A stretch of DNA of 64,000 bases from Parvularcula sp. IMCC14364. GTDB lineage: Bacteria > Pseudomonadota > Alphaproteobacteria > Caulobacterales > Parvularculaceae. This document shows, piece by piece, positions 7,235 to 16,536 of the stretch. Made by a program: the position numbers and the translations under genes. How positions within the stretch are numbered: the stretch's first letter is position 1; every line of letters starts with the position of its first letter. The stretch covers positions 992,001-1,056,000 of the forward strand of contig NZ_CP132334.1 of the NCBI RefSeq assembly GCF_030758415.1. Reading direction: 5' to 3'. The notes under the pieces are model-generated. The model ran no database searches. It was not told the DNA's origin and saw only the letters and a list, made by a program, of their open reading frames with translations.

Positions 7235-8110
7235 TCAAGCGCAGTTTTTAATAGAAAGTCCTTGTGGTAACTTTGTTTTACTGCTTCCACAGGCCAGATC
7301 AATCTGTTTCTGAAGCAGGCCAGTTGTTGTAGACAGGTCTGCGCGCGTGAGGTCCGCACCTTCAAGGTTCGCATGGGCAAGATCAACATTTGACAATATG
7401 GCGTCATGGAAAACCGCTTTTTCAAAATTCGCTTTGGCGAAGTCAGTGTGTGAAATGCGCGCATTGGAGAAGTCAGCCCCATAGAAGACACTTCTGTCGC
7501 CGTAACTGCTGGTGATTTTCGCATTTGAAAAAATTGCCCCGGTGAACTGTCCGGCAGAGAATAAAGTCAACTCAATCGTCGTGCCCCTCAACATGGCCCC
7601 TTGTGCCATCAATCCGGTCAGATCGGCATTGTCAAAGGTTGCCGCAGAGAAATCTGCACCACGCGCCGAGGCCGCTGTCATAATCGTTCGGTCAAAAATG
7701 GCACCAGTTGCGGCAACACTGTCCATGGCCGCTTTATCCAGATAGGTCTTGGTAAAATCTGCCTGATCCAGCGACGAGCGCGTAAAAGTGGCATGTGATA
7801 ACATGCGAGAGGAGAAATCTGCGCCTGTGAAATCCTTGCCGACAGCGATATAGGTTTCTGTATCGTGCTTCGAGGCTTGGGGTTTTGTACGGGAAAATCC
7901 TTCTCCTGCGCGTCGAAGGCCATAGCGCAGTTTCGTGCCAAATGTATCATTGGTCATTTTAACGAGACTGGCAACCGCATACAGAGTGTCATTCGCGGCA
8001 GCACGCACAGGGGCAGGCAGACTGCGCTGCTGCTCATAGGAAGCGTTAGAGTAGAGATATGTGAAGAGGACCAGAAAAACGGTCACGACCAGCGCTACAA
8101 TGCGAAACAT
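7235..8110 (-). CDS. membrane-anchored pentapeptide-repeat protein
   Basis: This 291-residue protein has one N-terminal membrane helix (VALVVTVFLVLFTYLYS) and then, from about residue 90 to 275, a run of pentapeptide units of the A(D/N)LxX type, such as GADFSSRM, ADLTGLMAQ, ANLEGADLTRADL. These repeats form a right-handed four-sided beta-helix. The helix has no cleavage site, so the repeat domain is probably anchored and periplasmic. The ATG at 8110 is preferred over the GTG one codon upstream because AGGAG sits seven bases before it. The role is unknown; pentapeptide proteins are mostly scaffolds or binding surfaces. It lies on the same strand as the hfa-like operon, 311 bases upstream. Confidence 0.8.
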   Translation of the reverse strand: MFRIVALVVTVFLVLFTYLYSNASYEQQRSLPAPVRAAANDTLYAVASLVKMTNDTFGTKLRYGLRRAGEGFSRTKPQASKHDTETYIAVGKDFTGADFSSRMLSHATFTRSSLDQADFTKTYLDKAAMDSVAATGAIFDRTIMTAASARGADFSAATFDNADLTGLMAQGAMLRGTTIELTLFSAGQFTGAIFSNAKITSSYGDRSVFYGADFSNARISHTDFAKANFEKAVFHDAILSNVDLAHANLEGADLTRADLSTTTGLLQKQIDLACGSSKTKLPQGLSIKNCA

Positions 8111-8161
8111 CACAATTCTCCTGATGCCAGATTATGGCATTCACCCCCGCACAGCCAGAAT

Positions 8162-8191
8162 AGCCTGCCTTAAAAGTTTTAAGGGCAGGCT
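8162..8191. terminator. hairpin downstream of nrdJ
   Basis: AGCCTGCC pairs perfectly with GGCAGGCT around a TTAAAA/TTTTAA inner stem with one bulged G. It lies just after the nrdJ stop codon in the direction of its transcription and before the pentapeptide-repeat gene. No long U-run follows, so efficiency is uncertain. Confidence 0.55.
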
Positions 8192-8233
8192 TTCAGGACC
8201 ATTAAGGTTCTGGAGAGTAGATTTACAGTTTGT

Positions 8234-11200
8234 TTACGAACAACCTGTGCTGGCACCGCAGCTTTCGCATTTCAGGCAGGTGCCAGAGCGCACGAGCGTG
8301 AACTGGCCACAATCCGGGCAGGCATCGCCTTCATACCCTTTGATGATGGCTTCTTCCCGCTCTCCTTTGGGCGAGGCAAACTTGCCGGCCGGAACAGAAG
8401 TTGGTGCGGATGCAAGGCGGGAATTGGCCTGACCGGCACCACTCACACCTGCCTCCCTGGCGGTACTTTCATTTGCCGGTGCGAATTTCTCGCGCAGGCG
8501 GTCAAACTCTCCGCCACGCAGGACGACCAGATTGTCCATAGTAGATGAGCGGGAGAACCCCTTGGAAATGAGACGCGATGCCTCTTCCTGGATTTTCTCC
8601 TCATTCACGCCACGACCGAGTTCGTCGAAACTTTCCTGACCAGCTGAATGGGCAAGATCTTCACGGCCCAAATAGGAAATAGCCAGCTCCCGGAAGATGT
8701 AATCCAGAATGGAATTCGCATTCTTGATCTTGTCATTGCCTTGAACCGGGCCGGCAGGCTCAAATCGCGTGAACAGATAGGCGTCCACATATTCTTCGAG
8801 CGGCACCCCATATTGGAGGCCGAGTGAAATTGCGATGGCAAAATTATTCATCAGGGAGCGGAAAGCGGCACCTTCCTTGTGCATGTCCAGGAATATCTCA
8901 CCCAGTTCACCATTATCAAATTCACCCGTGTGCAGATAGACCTTGTGGCCACCGACAATGGCTTTCTGGATATATCCTTTGCGCCGGTCGGGCAGGCGTT
9001 TGCGCCCAGGCGCCCGCTCTACAATACGTTCAACCACACGCTCGGTGAATATGCGTGCTTTCTCTGCTAATGGCGTGTCTTCCAGTTCGTCTTCAAGATC
9101 ACTTTCGGCCAGTAAGGTGCTGGTGAGCGGTTGTGACAGTTTCGACCCGTCACGATAGAGCGCAATCGATTTCAGGCCCTTGGCCCATGCATTGCGATAA
9201 ACCCGTGCGCAGTCATCAACGGTTGCCTGAGTTGGCAGGTTGACCGTTTTCGAGATCGCGCCGGAGATGAATGGCTGCGCTGCCGCCATCATGTCAATAT
9301 GGGCGCTGACGGGCAGGGCGCGTGTGCCGATGCGCCCGCATGGTGTCGCGCAGTCAAAGATCGCCAGATGCTCCTCTTTCAGATGCGGTGCCCCTTCAAC
9401 GGTCATTGTGCCGCAGCAATAAAGGTTGGCTTTGTGAATATCCTCGTCATCAAAACCAAGATCGCGTAACATTCTGTAGCCTGACTGGCTCAGTTGCTCA
9501 TCTGTGAAGCCCAGCGTGCCACGCAGGAAAGACTCCCCTAGCGTGTGCACATTGAAAATATATGTCAGGTCAAAAGCTGCAGGCAGGGCTTTTTCCAGTG
9601 CGTCGATCTGTGCATCACCGAAACCCTCGCCGCGCAAAGTATCATGGTTGACGCCCGGCGCGTCCCGCAAGCTACCGCGCCCTGTCGCGTAATGTCTGAT
9701 GTCAGTAATCTGGCTGTCAGTATAGCCCAGTTTTTTCAGGGCACGGGGCACTGCATGGTTGATAATCTTCAGGTGGCCCCCGCCAGCCAGTTTCTTGAAC
9801 TTGACCAATGCGAAGTCCGGCTCAATGCCGGTCGTGTCACAATCCATGATCAGGCCAATCGTGCCTGTGGGGGCGACGACCGAAACCTGCGCATTGCGAT
9901 ATCCGTGCTGTTCGCCAAGCTGGATTGCCTGATGCCAGATATCAGCGGCGGTGAGTGAAAGCCCTTTGAATGTTTCGCTTTTGCCCAGCACCTGCGGCCG
10001 GACCGTCAATCCTTCAAAGCTATAGACAGCACCTGCCGCTGCAGCATGGTTGCGAATGACCCGCATCATGTCTGCCGCGTTCTTCTGCCAGGCCGGGAAG
10101 GGACCGACACCAGCGGCCATTTCGGCTGAGGTCCGGTAAGCGGTTGCACTCATCAGGGCACTGATCGCCCCGGCAACGGTACGTCCTTCATCTGAATTAT
10201 AGCCAAGGCCGCAACGCATCAGCAATCCGCCAAGATTGGCGTAGCCAAGGCCCAATGTGCGGTAACTGTGAGAGCGCTTTGCGATCTCATGGCTTGGATA
10301 GGCTGCCATCATGACAGATATTTCAAGTGTCAGTGTCCACAGCTTGCAGGCATGTTCAAAACCCTGTGCGTCAAACGTCCCGTCCTCACCAAGGAACTTG
10401 ACCAGGTTGATCGAGGCAAGGTTGCAGGCCGTGTTGTCAAGAAACATATATTCAGAACACGGATTTGATCCTCTGATCTCACCATCTGCGGGGCAGGTAT
10501 GCCACTCATTGATTGTATCATGAAATTGCAAACCCGGATCGGCGCTGAGCCAGGCAGCTTCGCTGATCTTGCTCCATAAAGTGCGGGCGGGCAGGGATTT
10601 ATGTACGCCACCATCGGTGCGGCGTGTCAGATTCCATTCATCATCATTGTCAACGGCCTTGAGAAAGTCGTTGCTGATGCGGATTGAGTTGTTGGCATTC
10701 TGCCCGGAAACAGAGCGATAGCCTTCGCCGTCCCAGTCTGTGCTGAATGTATCGACAACAATGTCGCCATACCCTTGCGAAGACCATTGGATGGTGCGCT
10801 TGAGAAGTGTCTCAGGTACGCCGTCACGCCGTGCAGCTTTTATGGCGCGTTTCAGCTCCGGGTTTTGTGCGGGGTCAAATGGGTCCTCTCCATCGGGTAT
10901 TTTCGTGGCGGCAAGAACAGCATCAAGATGCTTTTGAACCTGCCTTGAGCCGACCACCAGAGCTGCGACCTTCTGCTCTTCTCTTGCTTTCCAGTCGATA
11001 AAGTCTTCCACATCCGGATGATCGATATCGACAATGACCATTTTTGCTGCCCGGCGGGTTACACCGCCTGATTTTATGGCACCTGCGGCGGCATCGCCCA
11101 CCTTCAGAAAGCTCAGCAAGCCGGATGAAACACCGCCACCTGAGAGAGGCTCGCCGGCCCCGCGAATGTTCGAAAAATTTGTCCCTGAACCGGAGCCAAA

Positions 11201-11878
11201 CTTGAACAGTCTGGCTTCGCGACGCCACAGGTCCATGATGCCCCCTTCTGTCACGAGGTCATCCTCGACAGACTGGATAAAGCAGGCTTGGGGTTGCGGG
11301 CGTTCGTAAGCTGTTGTGGCGAGTTCAACATTACCCGTTTTGTGATCTGCGTAGAAATGACCTTGGGCAGGGCCATCTATGCCATAAGCCCAGTGCAGAC
11401 CGGTATTGAACCATTGCGGGCTGTTGGGAGCTGCGATCTGGCTGGCAAGCATGAACCGCATCTCGTCGTAATACGCGCGGGCATCTTCTTCGCTGGCGAA
11501 ATAGCCGCCTTTCCAGCCCCACCATGTCCATGCGCCCGCCATACGGTCAAACACTGCCGTGGCATCGCGCTCGCCGGTAAGGCGTTCAGACTCTGGCAGT
11601 TTTGCCAGGGCGTCTTCGTTTGCGACATGACGGGCGAGAAATCCGGGAATGCCTTTTTCATCAACAGGCTTCGTCTTTGCCGGAATACCCGCCTTGCGTA
11701 GATATTTCTGCGCGAGAATATCAATAGCCGTCTGCGACCATTCTTCGGGCACAGTCAGACCTTCGATGCGCGCCGAGGCGCTGCGAGCCATTGAATAGAG
11801 TTCGCTGGTTGCCTCGCGAAACACCATGTCGCCGTAAGCGCCGGTCTCGGATGTCGTAAAAAAGCGGTCTATCTTCAT
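8234..11878 (-). CDS. nrdJ: vitamin B12-dependent (class II) ribonucleoside-diphosphate reductase
   Basis: This 1214-residue enzyme reduces ribonucleotides to deoxyribonucleotides using adenosylcobalamin to create a thiyl radical. The family hallmarks are visible. NPCSE near residues 472-476 carries the radical Cys474 and Glu476. The redox cysteine pair is likely Cys199 (QPQACFI) and Cys485 ([11 protein letters not shown]). PTGTIG lies further on. The C-terminus is Cys-rich (CPDCG ... [14 protein letters not shown]) and re-reduces the active site. The length is typical of the long alphaproteobacterial form. No class I genes are in the window. A NrdR-box-like palindrome lies 54 bases upstream. 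I saw no cobalamin riboswitch. The start is set by the conserved MKIDRFFTT opening, although its RBS is weak. Confidence 0.96.
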   Translation of the reverse strand: MKIDRFFTTSETGAYGDMVFREATSELYSMARSASARIEGLTVPEEWSQTAIDILAQKYLRKAGIPAKTKPVDEKGIPGFLARHVANEDALAKLPESERLTGERDATAVFDRMAGAWTWWGWKGGYFASEEDARAYYDEMRFMLASQIAAPNSPQWFNTGLHWAYGIDGPAQGHFYADHKTGNVELATTAYERPQPQACFIQSVEDDLVTEGGIMDLWRREARLFKFGSGSGTNFSNIRGAGEPLSGGGVSSGLLSFLKVGDAAAGAIKSGGVTRRAAKMVIVDIDHPDVEDFIDWKAREEQKVAALVVGSRQVQKHLDAVLAATKIPDGEDPFDPAQNPELKRAIKAARRDGVPETLLKRTIQWSSQGYGDIVVDTFSTDWDGEGYRSVSGQNANNSIRISNDFLKAVDNDDEWNLTRRTDGGVHKSLPARTLWSKISEAAWLSADPGLQFHDTINEWHTCPADGEIRGSNPCSEYMFLDNTACNLASINLVKFLGEDGTFDAQGFEHACKLWTLTLEISVMMAAYPSHEIAKRSHSYRTLGLGYANLGGLLMRCGLGYNSDEGRTVAGAISALMSATAYRTSAEMAAGVGPFPAWQKNAADMMRVIRNHAAAAGAVYSFEGLTVRPQVLGKSETFKGLSLTAADIWHQAIQLGEQHGYRNAQVSVVAPTGTIGLIMDCDTTGIEPDFALVKFKKLAGGGHLKIINHAVPRALKKLGYTDSQITDIRHYATGRGSLRDAPGVNHDTLRGEGFGDAQIDALEKALPAAFDLTYIFNVHTLGESFLRGTLGFTDEQLSQSGYRMLRDLGFDDEDIHKANLYCCGTMTVEGAPHLKEEHLAIFDCATPCGRIGTRALPVSAHIDMMAAAQPFISGAISKTVNLPTQATVDDCARVYRNAWAKGLKSIALYRDGSKLSQPLTSTLLAESDLEDELEDTPLAEKARIFTERVVERIVERAPGRKRLPDRRKGYIQKAIVGGHKVYLHTGEFDNGELGEIFLDMHKEGAAFRSLMNNFAIAISLGLQYGVPLEEYVDAYLFTRFEPAGPVQGNDKIKNANSILDYIFRELAISYLGREDLAHSAGQESFDELGRGVNEEKIQEEASRLISKGFSRSSTMDNLVVLRGGEFDRLREKFAPANESTAREAGVSGAGQANSRLASAPTSVPAGKFASPKGEREEAIIKGYEGDACPDCGQFTLVRSGTCLKCESCGASTGCS

Positions 11879-11931
11879 CTCTTGGCCCGTTGTTTTTCAG
11901 CCGAATTCTCTTACCCGGCCTTTGATATTCT

Positions 11932-11943
11932 ACCATATATGGT
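11932..11943. promoter_or_regulatory. candidate NrdR box upstream of nrdJ
   Basis: ACCATATATGGT is a perfect 12-base palindrome 54 bases before the nrdJ start. It resembles the NrdR consensus acaCwAtATaTwGtgt at its core. NrdR boxes usually occur as pairs about 31 bases apart; I found no convincing second box, so this is tentative. Confidence 0.35.
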
Positions 11944-12134
11944 GATGCTGTGCGTTTTATTCAGGTGTTCGGCACAATAGAAAAGCATTTTTGGGACAAT
12001 GATTCTGTCAGAAGTAAACAACTGAATTTCAACAGTCAGATGCGCGAAATCCTGATTAAAACTGGACGCCTTGCCCATAGCGGGCCATATTCTGGCCCAA
12101 ACTCCGAACTAGAAAGCCGTAAAGGCAAGGCAAT

Positions 12135-12545
12135 ATGATAAAGAAACTTTTCGCCTGGTGGGATACTGCTACCCTTGGCACCTCCTGGACACTATTCCGC
12201 AAAGGCGCCAAAGAGATCGGACAGGACGCGCAGGGCAACCGCTATTTTGAAGAAGGCGGCAAGCCGAGCTTTCCTGATGGGCGCCGTCGCCGCTGGGTGA
12301 CGTATCATGGTGTTGCGGAGCCAAGCCGGGTGCCTGCTGACTGGCATGGCTGGCTCCACCATACATTTGACGAACCGCCGACCACAGCCCCCTTGCTGCG
12401 CCAGAAGTTTGAAAAAGAGCATCTGCCAAACATGACCGGTACGCCGCTGGCCTACCACCCCAAGGGCAGCCTTTATCACACAGGGCAGGGTGGCAAGACA
12501 GGTGTTGGCCGTGACTATGAAGCATGGTCGCCTGAAGACCAGTAA
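12135..12545 (+). CDS. NDUFA12 (B17.2)-type NADH:ubiquinone oxidoreductase subunit
   Basis: This 136-residue protein belongs to the NDUFA12/B17.2 family, an accessory subunit of complex I shared by mitochondria and alphaproteobacteria. Characteristic parts are WDTATLGT, GTSWTLFRKG, EIGQDAQGNRYFEE, RRRRWVTYHG, the P(A/E)xWHGWLHH motif (here VPADWHGWLHHTFDE) and a polar C-terminus. It would bind the matrix-facing arm of complex I at the cytoplasmic side. AAGG lies close before the ATG. The DUF2155 gene follows after 13 bases, the usual alphaproteobacterial order. Confidence 0.95.
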   Translation: MIKKLFAWWDTATLGTSWTLFRKGAKEIGQDAQGNRYFEEGGKPSFPDGRRRRWVTYHGVAEPSRVPADWHGWLHHTFDEPPTTAPLLRQKFEKEHLPNMTGTPLAYHPKGSLYHTGQGGKTGVGRDYEAWSPEDQ

Positions 12546-12558
12546 GCCGGAGTGAAGA

Positions 12559-13353
12559 ATGAAGTTTGTCCACGCACTTTCCTTACTGATCGCGCCGCTT
12601 GGTGCCGGGGCCATTTCTGCGGCGCTTGCCCAGTCTGGTGACGGCTTCTCAACGCAACGGAATACTGCCGGCTGGGAGACTGCTGAAGATCCACAGGCAG
12701 AACAGCGCCGTGAAGAAACAGCGCCGGCAACACCGCCTGTCGCGTCCGGCCCTGTCATGCGGGGAAATCAGGCTTTTGGCTGGCAATTCTCTGTCAACGC
12801 GCCACAGGGTGACACGGATGCAGAGCTCACTGAACTTGAGCGGTTATCGATTTCTGCTTCCGGTCTGAAATATGGCAGTGGCTTGTATGATGCCAAGTCC
12901 GATAATCCGCTTATCCCGGTTTCGGTTACCTTGAGGGCGCTCGACAAGATCACGGCGAAATACACTGATTTAACAATAGAAATTGACGAAACCTCACGAT
13001 TTGGCGAACTCGCGATTACGCCACGCACCTGCGACAAGCGCCCCCCGGAAGAGTTTCCTGAGACAACAGCTTTTCTTGAAATTGATGATCTGGACGATAC
13101 CCGGACGCAAGTGCTCGACGCTGATTATGAAGGGCAACTGGGGCGTGAGGATGACCCGGCTGAAGCCGTACTCATAGATGCCGCCCTGACCGAATCTGTC
13201 ACGGTTGAGCCTGATCTGAATACAGCAGAGGTTACAGATCATCTGTTCTCCGGCTGGATGTTCGCGTCCAGCCCGTCGCTCAATGCGTTGGAGCATCCTG
13301 TCTATGATGTCTGGGTGATAGACTGCAAGATGGTTGAGCCGCCGACACTCTGA
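12559..13353 (+). CDS. secreted DUF2155-domain protein
   Basis: This 264-residue exported protein has a signal peptide (MKFVHALSLLIAPLGAGAIS, cleavage near ALA-QS). Its C-terminal half matches DUF2155: the ITPRTCDKRPPEE segment, the acidic middle, and the closing LFSGWMFASSPSLNALEHPVYDVW then VIDC. In many alphaproteobacteria it follows the NDUFA12 gene, as here (13 bases apart, GGAG before the ATG), and precedes aat. Residues about 75-155 hold an unassigned beta-rich region. Function is unknown; conserved Cys residues near both ends of the domain could form a disulfide. Its 3' end overlaps the convergent aat gene by 52 bases. Confidence 0.88.
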   Translation: MKFVHALSLLIAPLGAGAISAALAQSGDGFSTQRNTAGWETAEDPQAEQRREETAPATPPVASGPVMRGNQAFGWQFSVNAPQGDTDAELTELERLSISASGLKYGSGLYDAKSDNPLIPVSVTLRALDKITAKYTDLTIEIDETSRFGELAITPRTCDKRPPEEFPETTAFLEIDDLDDTRTQVLDADYEGQLGREDDPAEAVLIDAALTESVTVEPDLNTAEVTDHLFSGWMFASSPSLNALEHPVYDVWVIDCKMVEPPTL

Positions 13354-13973
13354 GGCAGGGCGTAAAAATCCCCCCGATAGCTGAGCGCCTCATCCAGCCA
13401 TTTCTGGTAGGTAATCTTTGGGATTTCCTCAACACCGAACTGGCTGAGATGCTCTGTATAGAACTGCGTATCAAGCAACCTGTAGCCGCCGGCAATCAGA
13501 CGCCCGGCCAGATGAACCAGCGCCACCTTGCTGGCATTGTTCACGCGGGAGAACATGCTTTCGCCGAAGAACGCGCCACCAAGGCTGACACCGTAAAGGC
13601 CCCCGACCATCCTGTCATCCTGCCAGGCCTCGACTGAATGTGCGAAGCCCATCTCGAATAATTCGCAATATGTTTCCAGAATACGTTGATTGATCCAGGT
13701 ATCTTCCCGACCGTTGCGCATTTCAGCACAGGCGCACATGGTGCCGCGGAAATCTGAATTGATCCGCACCTCAAATACATCCTGCCGGACCAGTTTTCGA
13801 ATGGAGCGGGAGGCCCGGAAGTCCCTTATGGGCATCGCGCCCCGGTGTTCGGGCAACACCCAGAACACATCCGGGTCGTTGCGGCCCTCTGACATGGGAA
13901 AGTAGCCGAGTGTGTAGGCTTTCAGAAGGTCATCGGTAGAAAGGGCTGAACCCTTCGCAGAATCACTGTGCAT
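13302..13973 (-). CDS. aat: leucyl/phenylalanyl-tRNA-protein transferase
   Basis: This 223-residue cytosolic enzyme transfers Leu or Phe from tRNA to N-terminal Arg or Lys of proteins and so marks them for ClpS/ClpAP, whose genes are also in this window (from 62960). Family motifs are LLKAYTLGYFPM near the start, FWVLPEHRGAMPI, the SIRK segment, THGxW-like FAHSVEAWQDDRMVGGLYGVSLGGAFFGESMFS split over residues about 137-170, and the DTQF motif. The length is normal. It converges on the DUF2155 gene with overlapping ends. Confidence 0.95.
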   Translation of the reverse strand: MHSDSAKGSALSTDDLLKAYTLGYFPMSEGRNDPDVFWVLPEHRGAMPIRDFRASRSIRKLVRQDVFEVRINSDFRGTMCACAEMRNGREDTWINQRILETYCELFEMGFAHSVEAWQDDRMVGGLYGVSLGGAFFGESMFSRVNNASKVALVHLAGRLIAGGYRLLDTQFYTEHLSQFGVEEIPKITYQKWLDEALSYRGDFYALPQSVGGSTILQSITQTS

Positions 13974-14014
13974 GATCGAAGAGTAGCAGGTTTTTACGAT
14001 TCAGCGAGACTGAA

Positions 14015-15889
14015 TTATTCTGCTGCAGTCTGCGCTGAACCGTCCAGCATCAGGAAGCCGCCGGACTGGCGCGACCATAATCCGGCATAAATGCCATCTT
14101 TTTCAATCAGGGTTTGATGCGTGCCTTCTTCGACGATCTTTCCCTGATCCAGCACGATCAGCCGGTCCATGGCGGCGATAGTTGATAGCCTGTGAGCAAT
14201 GGCGATAACTGTTTTGCCCTGCATCAGGTTATTCAGTTGCCCCTGAATAGCGGCTTCGGCTTCCGAATCGAGTGCCGAGGTTGCTTCGTCCAAAACCAGA
14301 ATGGGCGCATCCTTCAGGATCACCCGCGCAATCGCAATGCGCTGGCGCTGCCCGCCCGAAAGTTTCACGCCGCGCTCCCCCACATGTGCATCATAGCCTG
14401 AGCGCCCTTTGCCATCTGTCAGGTCGGGAATGAAGTCATGTGCTTCAGCCAGCCTTGCGGCGTTGATGATGGACTCCATGCTCGCGTCAGCTTGCCCATA
14501 GGCGATATTCTCCCGGATGGAGCGGTGCAGAAGGGATGTATCCTGCGTGACAACGGCTATATTGCGCCGCAGGTCTTCCTGCTTCGCGCAATTTATCTGC
14601 TGCCCATCTATCAGTATGCTTCCCTTTTCGGTGTCATACAGGCGAAGTAGTAGATTGATCAGGGTGGACTTGCCAGCGCCAGAGCGGCCGATCAGGCCGA
14701 CTTTCTCGCCAGCGTCGATCGACAGATCAAAGTCACTGAGAACGCCTTTGCTTTTGCCATAATGAAACGAGACATTGTCGAACCTGATCTCACCACGCGT
14801 CACCGAAAAGTCCTGCGGCGATGCGACATCTGTTACGCTGATGGGCTGTGAAATGGTCTCGATACCATCCTGAACAGAGCCAATTGATTCAAACAGGCCT
14901 GCCACTTCCCACAAAAACCAGTGGCTCATGCCCTGCAGGCGCATCAGCAGCGCACCGGCAACGGCGAGCGCGCCAGCTTCAATCTGTCCCGCGGCCCAGA
15001 GCCAGAAACCAAGCCCGAGCGTTGCTGTAATCAGCGCACTGTTCAATACATGCAGCCAGAACGACAGCCAGGTAACCTGACGCATCTGGCGATAAACCGT
15101 GTCGAGCATACCCTCCATTCCCTTGCGGGCATATTGGTCTTCCGCACTGCCGCAAGAGAACATCTTGACAGTCTGAATGTTGGTATAGGCATCAACAATA
15201 CGCCCCGTCACAACAGAACGCGCATCTGACTGTTCCTGTGAAAGGTCTTTCAATTTCGGCAGAAAGATCACCATCACTGTGCCATAACCGAGCACCCAGA
15301 GAAGGATCGGGATGGTCAGACGCCAGTCACTTCCGGCAAACAGGAAGATGGCACCGGCAAAATACACGCCCACATAAACAAACAGATTTGTCACTTGGAT
15401 GACAGCATCGCGCACACCGAGTGCTGTCTGCATCACCTTGGTTGAAAGCCGCCCGGCAAAATCATCTGCAAAGAAACTGGTTGACTGCCGCAGCAGATAT
15501 CTGTGTCCGCGCCAGCGGATTTGCATGGCGAAATTACCCAGTAGGCCCTGATGGGTGATGGTGTCATCAATAAGTGCAGCAACTGGCCAGATGAGCATCA
15601 CAAGAACAGCCATGATGATCAGGGGCGTGCCGTGGGTCTCAAAAAATGTGCTGCGATCCGCCGTGGCTAGCCAGTCAACAAGCGCCCCGATAAAATCGAA
15701 GATCATCAACTCGATCACAGCCATGAAGCCGGAAATCAGCAAGCCGCTCAGCAGCAGCCATCTGAACGGCTTAGTGTAGTACCAGATAAAACTGCCCAGT
15801 TTTTCAGGCGGCCGCTCAGGGGCGTCTTCCGGAAAAGGGGGGACAATATTTTCAAACCAGCGAAACAGCATCGAAAAATCTCTCGGCAT
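14015..15889 (-). CDS. ABC exporter, fused membrane and ATPase domains (MsbA/MdlB-like)
   Basis: This 624-residue half-transporter has six membrane helices in residues about 30-330 and a nucleotide-binding domain from about 365. It has Walker A (GLIGRSGAGKSTL), Q-loop, signature LSGGQRQRIAIARVIL, Walker B (ILVLDEATSALD) and H-loop (AHRLSTI). It should work as a homodimer in the inner membrane. The membrane domain carries QxSTSFFADDFAGRLSTKVMQT, common in the alphaproteobacterial subgroup of unknown substrate. An in-frame ATG six codons later (15871) has a better placed GAGAG and could be the real start. No partner gene is adjacent. Confidence 0.9.
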   Translation of the reverse strand: MPRDFSMLFRWFENIVPPFPEDAPERPPEKLGSFIWYYTKPFRWLLLSGLLISGFMAVIELMIFDFIGALVDWLATADRSTFFETHGTPLIIMAVLVMLIWPVAALIDDTITHQGLLGNFAMQIRWRGHRYLLRQSTSFFADDFAGRLSTKVMQTALGVRDAVIQVTNLFVYVGVYFAGAIFLFAGSDWRLTIPILLWVLGYGTVMVIFLPKLKDLSQEQSDARSVVTGRIVDAYTNIQTVKMFSCGSAEDQYARKGMEGMLDTVYRQMRQVTWLSFWLHVLNSALITATLGLGFWLWAAGQIEAGALAVAGALLMRLQGMSHWFLWEVAGLFESIGSVQDGIETISQPISVTDVASPQDFSVTRGEIRFDNVSFHYGKSKGVLSDFDLSIDAGEKVGLIGRSGAGKSTLINLLLRLYDTEKGSILIDGQQINCAKQEDLRRNIAVVTQDTSLLHRSIRENIAYGQADASMESIINAARLAEAHDFIPDLTDGKGRSGYDAHVGERGVKLSGGQRQRIAIARVILKDAPILVLDEATSALDSEAEAAIQGQLNNLMQGKTVIAIAHRLSTIAAMDRLIVLDQGKIVEEGTHQTLIEKDGIYAGLWSRQSGGFLMLDGSAQTAAE

Positions 15890-16006
15890 ACGCTGGCTTG
15901 TTCTTAATTTGCCAGCCGAACCGAATATCAGAATAGGCCGATATTGTCACGGTCGAAAAAAATGAACTTTTCATGTCAGTGGCAAATCTGATGTTAGGCA
16001 GGTTGA

Positions 16007-16411
16007 CACTACTATAGCAGTTTACGTGATGACTCGGCTGATCTCCAGTCATCAGGCATATCTCTCGGAGAAGAATTCAGTTATATGATCAATGTTCATC
16101 GTAACACGATGTATCTGACATTTGGAAATGAGCGTCTGGGCACGGTCACCTATACCAAGAGTCTTGTGAGCAATGTCGATGCATTCGGCCAGGTTGATCC
16201 TGATGATAATGAATACAGCTATGGCGGTGACTCTCTGTATTTCAAAGCCGGTATTTATAATCAGTGCAGCACATCGGATATAGAAGGCTTCTGGTATGCA
16301 GCCTGTCCGGGCACCGGAGACTGCGCGACTGACAAGGCTGACGGTAATTATGCTCAGGCTACATTCTCCCGCCTTGTGCAGGGGCCATCAACGGCACCTG
16401 ACAGTAATTAG
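16007..16411 (+). pseudogene. remnant of a polysaccharide lyase family 7 (alginate lyase) gene
   Basis: The open frame from 16007 encodes about 134 residues that match only the C-terminal part of PL7 alginate lyases: SLGEEFSYMINVHRNTMYLTF, then DSLYFKAGIYNQ and a closing YAQATFSRL. YFKAGxYNQ is the PL7 signature near the C-terminus, with catalytic or binding Tyr residues. The N-terminal two thirds, with the RTEL-type and QIH motifs, are absent; a TGA stands at 16004-16006 in this frame. The first ATG, at 16085, lies inside a beta-strand of the fold, so translation from it would give a broken domain. I read it as a decayed gene. A short active peptide is unlikely. Confidence 0.7.
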
Positions 16412-16536
16412 CTGAAACTATACCGCCAGGTGCTGAAGTTTGCGCCGGGGCGTAGGTTCGCAGTATGACTGAAAAATACTGTGCGTGCCTTTGTATGCGT
16501 CAGATAGCCGCCCGGCGATGATATCAGGAGAATGGG

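Noticed and set aside
11879-12134. Possible cobalamin riboswitch before nrdJ
   Set aside because: No B12-box-like conserved core was visible in the leader, and the space is short.
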